In this document: positions 32,952 through 37,750 of the stretch, piece by piece
Layout of the letters: each line of letters begins with the position of its first letter
Numbering within the stretch: the first letter of the stretch is position 1
From: Actinomycetes bacterium
GTDB lineage: Bacteria > Actinomycetota > Actinomycetes > S36-B12 > GCA-2699445
Assembly (NCBI GenBank): GCA_022600255.1
Contig: JAHZKU010000193.1
Location: forward strand, 1 to 37,750
Direction of reading: 5' to 3'
DNA: 37,750 bases
Translations under genes and position numbers: made by a program
Notes under the pieces: generated by a model
Database searches by the model: none
Seen by the model: the letters and a program-made list of their open reading frames with translations, nothing else
Told to the model about the DNA's origin: nothing

Positions 32952-34466
32952 TTAAGGCCGGCCGGCCCGCGTGGCCAAGAACTGGGTGAGAGTCGCTACG
33001 GCGAAGCCGGTGCCACCCTTCGGGGTGTATCCGTGCGCGGGCCCAGCGTTGAAGGCCGGCCCGGCAATGTCCAGGTGCGCCCACGGGATGTCCTGCGGCA
33101 CGAACTCGGACAGGAAGATTCCGGCGGAAAGCATGCCACCGTTGCGATCTCCGATATTGGCTAGATCAGCCACCGGCGAGTCTAGGGATGGTCGCAGTTC
33201 GGGGGGAAGCGGCATGGGCCACGCTTGCTCTCCTGCTGCTTCTGCCGCCGCCACCAGTTCCCCGCGCAAAGCGTTGTTGTTGGCCATCACGCCACACACG
33301 CGGGTTCCTAACGCCACCATCTGGGCACCCGTAAGCGTAGCCACGTCGATGATGGCATCGGGATTGTCCTCACCGGCCCGCACAATCGCATCGGCTAGTA
33401 CGAGGCGGCCTTCGGCGTCAGTATTCAGTACTTCGACGGTCTTGCCACCACGAATGGTGATCACGTCGCCAGGCCGCTGGGCGCTCCCACTGGGCATGTT
33501 CTCAGCGGCGGCTAGCCAACCTGTGACTTTGATGGGCAGACCTAGTTCGGCAACAGCCTGCAAGGTTGCCAGGACGGCAGCCGACCCTCCCATATCGGAC
33601 TTCATCGTCTCCATCGACTTAGCCGGCTTGATCGAAAGCCCACCCGAATCAAACGTGATGCCCTTCCCGACGAGGGCAATGTGCGGCAACGCACTCGCAT
33701 CATCATCGGAGCCGGGCCTCTTGGCATCGGGCCGGTACTGAAGCTGAATCAAGCGTGGCCCCCGTTCGGAGCCTTGGCCAACACCGATCAGCCCGCCATA
33801 GCCCTCAGCGCGGAGTTCCTCCGGACCCAAACTGGACACTGTTACGGCGGTATCCGCCAACAGGGACTCTGCTTGTTCGGCGAGTGCCTGCGGATAGAGC
33901 AAATTGGGTGGAAGGTTCACGAGGTCTCGCGCGTGGGACACACTGCGGGCCAGCGCCTCGGCCTCGGCAGTGAGAGCCACTTGTTCCGCAGTCGGCTCCG
34001 CCCCGATTAGCACCGCCACCTCAGTGGGTCCGGGTTCTCGACGGTCTGCGTCATCCCGGCTGGGTCGCGGAGACCGATAACTGCCTAACAAGCTGCCTGT
34101 TGCCACCGCTTGCAGCGATTCCCGAGAAAAGTCCGGCGGGCAGACGGCCACCTGAGTTGTCCGACTCAGGGTCATCAGTGCGGCCCCGATCGCCCGGCGT
34201 ACCTGCTCTGGTTCTTCGCGATTCGTCAGCGGCGCCAGCAGGACTACATCACACGCCCAAGTGGGGGGTGCCGGAATCCGCGTCGGCGCAGTGATGGCGC
34301 CTTGCCCAGCCAGCGCGGCGATGGCTGCGACCAGTTCCGCTTCGGCCGAGGCCGCCACCAGACCCTCCGCAATTAGCGGGAAATGCGGATCTGACTGCGC
34401 AACAAGAACCGTAACGACCCCGTCCGCGTTGCTGGCGGTCGTTTTGGTAAGGGCGAGTGATGTCAA
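32952..34466 (-). CDS. pepA: Leucyl aminopeptidase (M17)
   Basis: Cytosolic di-metal exopeptidase that removes N-terminal residues from peptides. The start is placed at TTG 34464-34466, because AGGAGG (34472-34477) lies 5 bases upstream. The open frame reaches ATG 34568, but that part overlaps the gcvT promoter. This gives 504 residues, normal for the family. The C-terminal catalytic domain has VGKGITFDSGGLSIKP (Lys and Asp ligands), MKSDMGGSAAVL, the signature NTDAEGRLVLADA (Asp, Glu, Arg), and ATLTGAQMVALG. It is divergent from gcvT, with 141 bases between, and upstream of lpd. Confidence 0.95.
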   Translation of the reverse strand: MTSLALTKTTASNADGVVTVLVAQSDPHFPLIAEGLVAASAEAELVAAIAALAGQGAITAPTRIPAPPTWACDVVLLAPLTNREEPEQVRRAIGAALMTLSRTTQVAVCPPDFSRESLQAVATGSLLGSYRSPRPSRDDADRREPGPTEVAVLIGAEPTAEQVALTAEAEALARSVSHARDLVNLPPNLLYPQALAEQAESLLADTAVTVSSLGPEELRAEGYGGLIGVGQGSERGPRLIQLQYRPDAKRPGSDDDASALPHIALVGKGITFDSGGLSIKPAKSMETMKSDMGGSAAVLATLQAVAELGLPIKVTGWLAAAENMPSGSAQRPGDVITIRGGKTVEVLNTDAEGRLVLADAIVRAGEDNPDAIIDVATLTGAQMVALGTRVCGVMANNNALRGELVAAAEAAGEQAWPMPLPPELRPSLDSPVADLANIGDRNGGMLSAGIFLSEFVPQDIPWAHLDIAGPAFNAGPAHGYTPKGGTGFAVATLTQFLATRAGRP

Positions 34467-34471
34467 GGGAG

Positions 34472-34477
34472 CCTCCT
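34472..34477 (-). promoter_or_regulatory. Ribosome binding site deciding the pepA TTG start
   Basis: AGGAGG on the minus strand is five bases from TTG 34466. It is a full consensus site, which makes the rare TTG start convincing. Confidence 0.75.
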
Positions 34478-34577
34478 GCCAACAGGTTAGCGGCAGCGCA
34501 GAGTCTGACCTCGTCTCGATCAGATGTTGGGTCCGGCGGGTCGGGCCTGTCCGAAGCATTCTTGGCACGCTCGCTGG

Positions 34578-34593
34578 CTGACCAGCTGGTCAG
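34578..34593. promoter_or_regulatory. 16-base perfect palindrome upstream of gcvT
   Basis: CTGACCAG followed directly by CTGGTCAG is a perfect dyad. It ends one base before the candidate gcvT -10 hexamer. GGTCAGA (34588-34594) is repeated ten bases later at 34598-34604. It is a good candidate operator for gcvT, pepA or both; the regulator is unknown. Confidence 0.5.
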
Positions 34594-34594
34594 A

Positions 34595-34600
34595 TACGGT
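34595..34600 (+). promoter_or_regulatory. Candidate -10 hexamer for leaderless gcvT
   Basis: TACGGT is followed by seven bases and the ATG at 34608. There is no ribosome site in this interval. Confidence 0.4.
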
Positions 34601-34607
34601 CAGACGT

Positions 34608-35681
34608 ATGGCCCCACAATCCGCGCAGACTCCTCTGCACGCCTGGCATGTCGAACACAACGCGAAGTTGGGAGACTTCGCCGGCTGGGAGATGCCGCTG
34701 CAGTACAAGGCGGGTGTGCTGCACGAGCATCAAGCCGTGCGTACGTCTTGTGGCGTCTTCGATGTTTCACACATGGGGACCTTCCAGGTGATTGGGTCTG
34801 CGGCGATCGAGCAGTTGAATCGGGTCCTGACCAAGGATCTCACCGCCCTCCGCGTCGGTCAGATTCAGTACACGCTGCTTTGCAACGAGGCCGGTGGGGT
34901 GGTGGACGACCTACTCGTTACCCGGGTGGCGGGCCAGGAGTTGATTCTGGTGCCAAATGCGGGGAACACCGCGCAGGTCTGGTCGGTGCTGCAAGCTGCG
35001 CTCACTCCAACAGCTGGGGCCTTGCTAGACATTGGAGCTGATACCGCCATCCTGGCTGTCCAGGGCCCTAAGTCACCTGAGGTGCTTCGTCGGGCTGGGT
35101 TCGACCCCCAACTCGCCTACATGTCGGCGCGACGGGTGGGGGAGATCTTGGTCGCGCGCAGTGGCTACACAGGTGAGGTCGGCTACGAACTCCTCGTTCC
35201 TGCGCAAGATGCCCTCGAGGTATGGCTTTCAGTGATTGCGGCGGGCGCAGAACCATGCGGCCTAGCGGCGCGCGATACTTTGCGCACGGAGATGGGCTAC
35301 CCACTCCATGGGCAGGACATTACTCCAGACGTTACGCCCGTCATGGCAGGTCTGAGCTGGGCCGTGAGTTGGGACAAAGATGAGTTTGCGGGCAAGTCGG
35401 CGCTAAGCCAGCAACGCGCTCAGGGACCAGACCGCCGACTCCGCGGCGTGCTGCTGACACAGAAGGGTGTCCCTCGTCCGGGGATGGCGATCCAGGTCGA
35501 TGGCATTGACGTTGGCCGCGTCACAAGCGGCACCTTTTCTCCGACACTTGGTGTCGGGATCGCCTTGGCTTTGGTTGATCCGGTCCTAGAGCTAGGAGCG
35601 CAGGTTCAGGTGCAGATCCGGGGCCGGGGAGTTGCGGCTGAAATTGTGGCTCCGCCTTTTGTGACTGCAAGCCCTCGCTAG
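34608..35681 (+). CDS. gcvT: Aminomethyltransferase, glycine cleavage T-protein
   Basis: Moves the aminomethyl carbon from lipoylated GcvH to tetrahydrofolate, releasing ammonia. The 357-residue product starts at ATG 34608. The frame back to 34524 lacks conservation and would cover the palindrome. Conserved parts are LGDFAGWEMPLQY, CGVFDVSHMG, GGVVDDLLVTRV (catalytic Asp region), LVPNAGN, AVQGPKSPEVL, RSGYTGEVGYELLVP, LAARDTLRTEMGYPLHGQD and the C-terminal GRVTSGTFSPTLG. gcvH and gcvP are not in the window. Candidate control elements are the palindrome at 34578 and TACGGT at 34595. It is convergent with the IclR regulator. Confidence 0.95.
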   Translation: MAPQSAQTPLHAWHVEHNAKLGDFAGWEMPLQYKAGVLHEHQAVRTSCGVFDVSHMGTFQVIGSAAIEQLNRVLTKDLTALRVGQIQYTLLCNEAGGVVDDLLVTRVAGQELILVPNAGNTAQVWSVLQAALTPTAGALLDIGADTAILAVQGPKSPEVLRRAGFDPQLAYMSARRVGEILVARSGYTGEVGYELLVPAQDALEVWLSVIAAGAEPCGLAARDTLRTEMGYPLHGQDITPDVTPVMAGLSWAVSWDKDEFAGKSALSQQRAQGPDRRLRGVLLTQKGVPRPGMAIQVDGIDVGRVTSGTFSPTLGVGIALALVDPVLELGAQVQVQIRGRGVAAEIVAPPFVTASPR

Positions 35682-35704
35682 GTCGCGCGCATTCGAAGTG
35701 TTAA

Positions 35705-36439
35705 TCAGACCGATCCGCCAAATGCGCCTGTTGAGATTGCCCGTGCCGCCTGCTGGAGTTGGGAAAGGTGCGTTAAAGCTTGTTCGGTGCCGAGTCGTTC
35801 CCGAGGTCCCGACAGGCTGAGGGCAGCGACCACCTCGGCGGCTGGACCCATGACCGGTACCGACAACGACGCCACACCTGGTTCGCGTTCGGCAACACTT
35901 TGGGCCCACCCCAGTTCTCGGACGCGGTTTAGAGTGGCCTGGTCGAATACCGCATCGGGCAGTTGCTGGGAGGTCGGTCCGAAGGCAGCGAGCACCTGCG
36001 CCGCTGATCCGGCCGTCATGGGCAGTGCCGCCCCAAGCGGCACGGTGTCTCGCAGCCCGCTGGTTCGATCAGCTACCGCGATACAAATGCGCTGTTGCCC
36101 CATGCGCCGAAATAGTTGTGCGCTTTCCACTGTGGCATCCCGCAACCGGTCCAAGGCCGGTTGGCCGAAAGTGCGCAGTTGATCGGTAGCCGCTAGCTCG
36201 GCCACACGCCCCCCGATCTGAAAGCGCCCGACCTCATTGCGGGAGACCAGGCGGTGGGATTCCAACGCCACTAAGAGTCGATGCGCCGTTGGCCGGGGAA
36301 TCTGGGTATCCGCCGCCAGATCCGCTAGTGACATCGGGCCGGGCTCAAGTGCGCTAAGGAGCAGTACTGACTTATCCAGAACGCCAACGCCGGTGGCTTG
36401 GCTGGCGCCGCTGTGGCTGCTAGAGTCGGAGGTGTCCAT
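35705..36439 (-). CDS. ndgR: IclR-family regulator of leucine biosynthesis (NdgR/LtbR/AreB type)
   Basis: DNA-binding repressor/activator. Start ATG 36437-36439 gives 244 residues; ATG 36475 upstream would run through the operator. The N-terminal winged helix-turn-helix spans about 17-78 (VLDKSVLLLSALEPGPMSLADLA, then TAHRLLVALESHRLVSR). The C-terminal IclR effector domain follows, with VPLGAALPMTAGSAAQVLAAFGP and REPGVASLSVPVMGPAAEVVAALSLSGP. Divergent placement next to leuC is the hallmark of NdgR/LtbR/AreB in actinobacteria, which control leuCD. TATGTT six bases before its ATG and the TCTCA/TGAGA operator next to it suggest autoregulation. The effector ligand is not shown. Confidence 0.9.
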   Translation of the reverse strand: MDTSDSSSHSGASQATGVGVLDKSVLLLSALEPGPMSLADLAADTQIPRPTAHRLLVALESHRLVSRNEVGRFQIGGRVAELAATDQLRTFGQPALDRLRDATVESAQLFRRMGQQRICIAVADRTSGLRDTVPLGAALPMTAGSAAQVLAAFGPTSQQLPDAVFDQATLNRVRELGWAQSVAEREPGVASLSVPVMGPAAEVVAALSLSGPRERLGTEQALTHLSQLQQAARAISTGAFGGSV

Positions 36440-36445
36440 AAAGTG

Positions 36446-36451
36446 AACATA
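36446..36451 (-). promoter_or_regulatory. Candidate -10 hexamer for leaderless ndgR
   Basis: TATGTT on the minus strand, six bases before ATG 36439, directly borders the predicted operator. Confidence 0.45.
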
Positions 36452-36487
36452 CCATCTCACTATATGAGACAACATTACATGAGATGG
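36452..36487. promoter_or_regulatory. Predicted NdgR/LtbR operator between ndgR and leuC
   Basis: CCATCTCA at 36452-36459 and TGAGATGG at 36480-36487 are perfect inverted arms. Nested within, TCTCA-CTATA-TGAGA (36455-36469) is a 15-base dyad, a typical IclR operator size. A further TGAGA occurs 15 bases after the first. The region borders the ndgR -10 and lies about 110 bases before the leuC start, so it could control both genes. Confidence 0.65.
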
Positions 36488-36599
36488 AGTTGGCTCGGAG
36501 TCAGCTATTCAGGCAGCTTGGAGACGGCCCTGACCGCAGGGTGCGGCGAAGCGGATGGAACGTAGGCCGACCGGCCGCAGGATTGGAGTCAGGAGCGAG

Positions 36600-37750
36600 A
36601 TGAGCGAACACAATGGCAGAACCTTGGCCGAGAAGGTCTGGGCGGACCATATCGTCGTCCCCGGCACGGACAGCCCGGATCTTCTCTACATTGATTTGCA
36701 CCTGATCCATGAGGTGACCAGTCCGCAGGCGTTCGAAGGGCTGCGTGAGACGAATCGTCCAGTGCGTCGGCCAGACCTAACCCTCGCCACAGAGGACCAC
36801 AACGTCCCCACTGAGGACATCCAGAAGCCGATTGCAGATCCCGTCAGCCGAGCCCAAGTCGAGGCGTTGCGGGCAAACTGTGCCGAGTTTGGGGTGCCCC
36901 TTTACTCGTTGGGTAATGAGGAGCAGGGGATTGTCCATGTGGTCGGGCCGCAGTTGGGCCTAACGCAGCCGGGGATGACCGTGGTTTGCGGCGACTCACA
37001 CACTTCGACCCACGGGGCCTTTGGTGCATTGGCCTTCGGAATTGGCACCTCTGAAGTTGAGCATGTGCTGGCAACCCAAACGCTGCACCTTAAGCCGTTC
37101 AAGACAATGGCAATATCGGTTGATGGTGAGCTCCCCACTGGGGTAACCGCAAAAGACCTAATCCTGGCGGTTATCGCGTCGATTGGGACTGGCGGCGGAC
37201 AGGGGTATGTCCTGGAATACCGCGGCTCAGCTATCCGGTCGTTGTCCATGGAAGAACGCATGACCGTGTGCAACATGTCGATCGAAGCCGGCGCAAGGGC
37301 CGGCATGATCGCACCGGATGAAACCACGTTCTCGTATCTCAAGGGTCGACCGCACGCCCCAAAGGGCGCAGAATGGGATGCCGCTGTTGATTACTGGCGG
37401 TCCTTGGCCACCGATCCGGATGCGGTTTTCGACAACGAAGTGCACATTGATGCCTCCGAGCTGACGCCGTTCGTGACTTGGGGTACCAATCCAGGTCAGG
37501 GTGCTCCGCTGGGCGCCACGGTTCCTGAGCCCGCTGATTTCGCAACGGAGGTGGAGCAGCAGGCCGCCCAACGGGCCTTGGAATACATGGGGTTGAGTGC
37601 AGGCACGCCTCTGCGCGACATCGGAGTAGACACGGTCTTTGTTGGGTCTTGCACGAACGGACGGATTGAGGACTTGCGGTCGGTCGCAGAGGTGCTGGCG
37701 GGTCGCTCGGTTGCCGAATCAGTTCGTATGCTGATCGTGCCTGGATCGGT
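36600..37750 (+). CDS. leuC: 3-isopropylmalate dehydratase large subunit, partial (runs off window)
   Basis: Aconitase-family enzyme isomerising 2-isopropylmalate to 3-isopropylmalate in leucine synthesis, with LeuD as partner. ATG 36600 follows AGGAG by 4 bases. The frame is open for about 383 codons to the window end. Visible motifs are TLAEKVWADHIV, LLYIDLHLIHEVTSPQAF, ATEDHNVPT, the aconitase signature VVCGDSHTSTHGAFGALAFG, CNMSIEAGARAGMIAPDET and the Fe-S ligand Cys351 in GSCTNGRIEDLR. The last two cluster Cys lie beyond the edge. It is divergent from ndgR. Confidence 0.96.
   Translation, partial: MSEHNGRTLAEKVWADHIVVPGTDSPDLLYIDLHLIHEVTSPQAFEGLRETNRPVRRPDLTLATEDHNVPTEDIQKPIADPVSRAQVEALRANCAEFGVPLYSLGNEEQGIVHVVGPQLGLTQPGMTVVCGDSHTSTHGAFGALAFGIGTSEVEHVLATQTLHLKPFKTMAISVDGELPTGVTAKDLILAVIASIGTGGGQGYVLEYRGSAIRSLSMEERMTVCNMSIEAGARAGMIAPDETTFSYLKGRPHAPKGAEWDAAVDYWRSLATDPDAVFDNEVHIDASELTPFVTWGTNPGQGAPLGATVPEPADFATEVEQQAAQRALEYMGLSAGTPLRDIGVDTVFVGSCTNGRIEDLRSVAEVLAGRSVAESVRMLIVPGS

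Noticed and set aside
34467..34607. Possible glycine riboswitch before gcvT
   Set aside because: The leader is at most a few bases if the start is leaderless, and no tandem aptamer core sequences are visible in the 141 bases.
1..37750. Mobile elements, CRISPR arrays, tRNA or rRNA genes
   Set aside because: I saw no transposase, integrase, regularly spaced repeat or cloverleaf-like segment. Gene order looks like undisturbed actinobacterial core.

Overview
The window reads as chromosomal core sequence from a high-GC actinobacterium (class Actinomycetia). The evidence is the gene content and order: a MapB-type methionine aminopeptidase, a coupled glnA2-glnE pair, a separate adenylylatable glnA1 with a GlnR-type box, DUF4191 next to lipA, a two-lipoyl-domain E2, and an IclR regulator divergent from leuC. 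An F420H2:NADP oxidoreductase implies coenzyme F420. Species cannot be assigned from sequence alone. I see no rRNA, tRNA, CRISPR array, insertion sequence or phage gene.

Layout. 1-407 holds the start of a DEAD-box RNA helicase leaving the left edge. 408-1317 is gene-poor and contains what looks like a broken small secreted-protein gene. 1318-8632 holds a secreted protein, a polyphosphate-glucokinase-like ROK kinase, map with a divergent small protein and alpha-methylacyl-CoA racemase, a secreted glycerophosphodiesterase, the F420 oxidoreductase, and panB. 8868-16886 holds a DHA2 exporter, nadE, glnA2 and glnE. 16912-21195 is a cell-envelope block: L,D-transpeptidase, RDD protein, DoxX-like protein and a SulP transporter. 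21196-22973 is glnA1 with a GlnR-like box and a clear intrinsic terminator. 23137-27475 is a minus-strand block: lipB, a membrane protein, lipA, DUF4191 and a lipoprotein, followed by a small GNAT protein. A second SulP gene (27597-29342) separates it from the minus-strand series pepA, lpd, sucB. gcvT is divergent from pepA. The right end is an IclR regulator (NdgR/LtbR type) divergent from leuC, which runs off the window.

How it fits together. Two themes dominate. The first is nitrogen assimilation: two glutamine synthetases, and the adenylyltransferase that can modify only one of them. The second is lipoic acid: LipB and LipA make the cofactor, the E2 carries it, Lpd reoxidises it, and GcvT belongs to another lipoyl-dependent complex. 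The rest is cofactor supply (panB, nadE), leucine synthesis and envelope functions. Many start codons lie 6-7 nt after a TANNNT-like hexamer and lack a Shine-Dalgarno sequence, so leaderless transcription looks common. I did not find a clearly new multi-gene system. The most notable items are the regulatory sites (GlnR-like box, leuC operator, gcvT dyad), the uncharacterised membrane protein coupled to lipB, and the decayed secreted gene.
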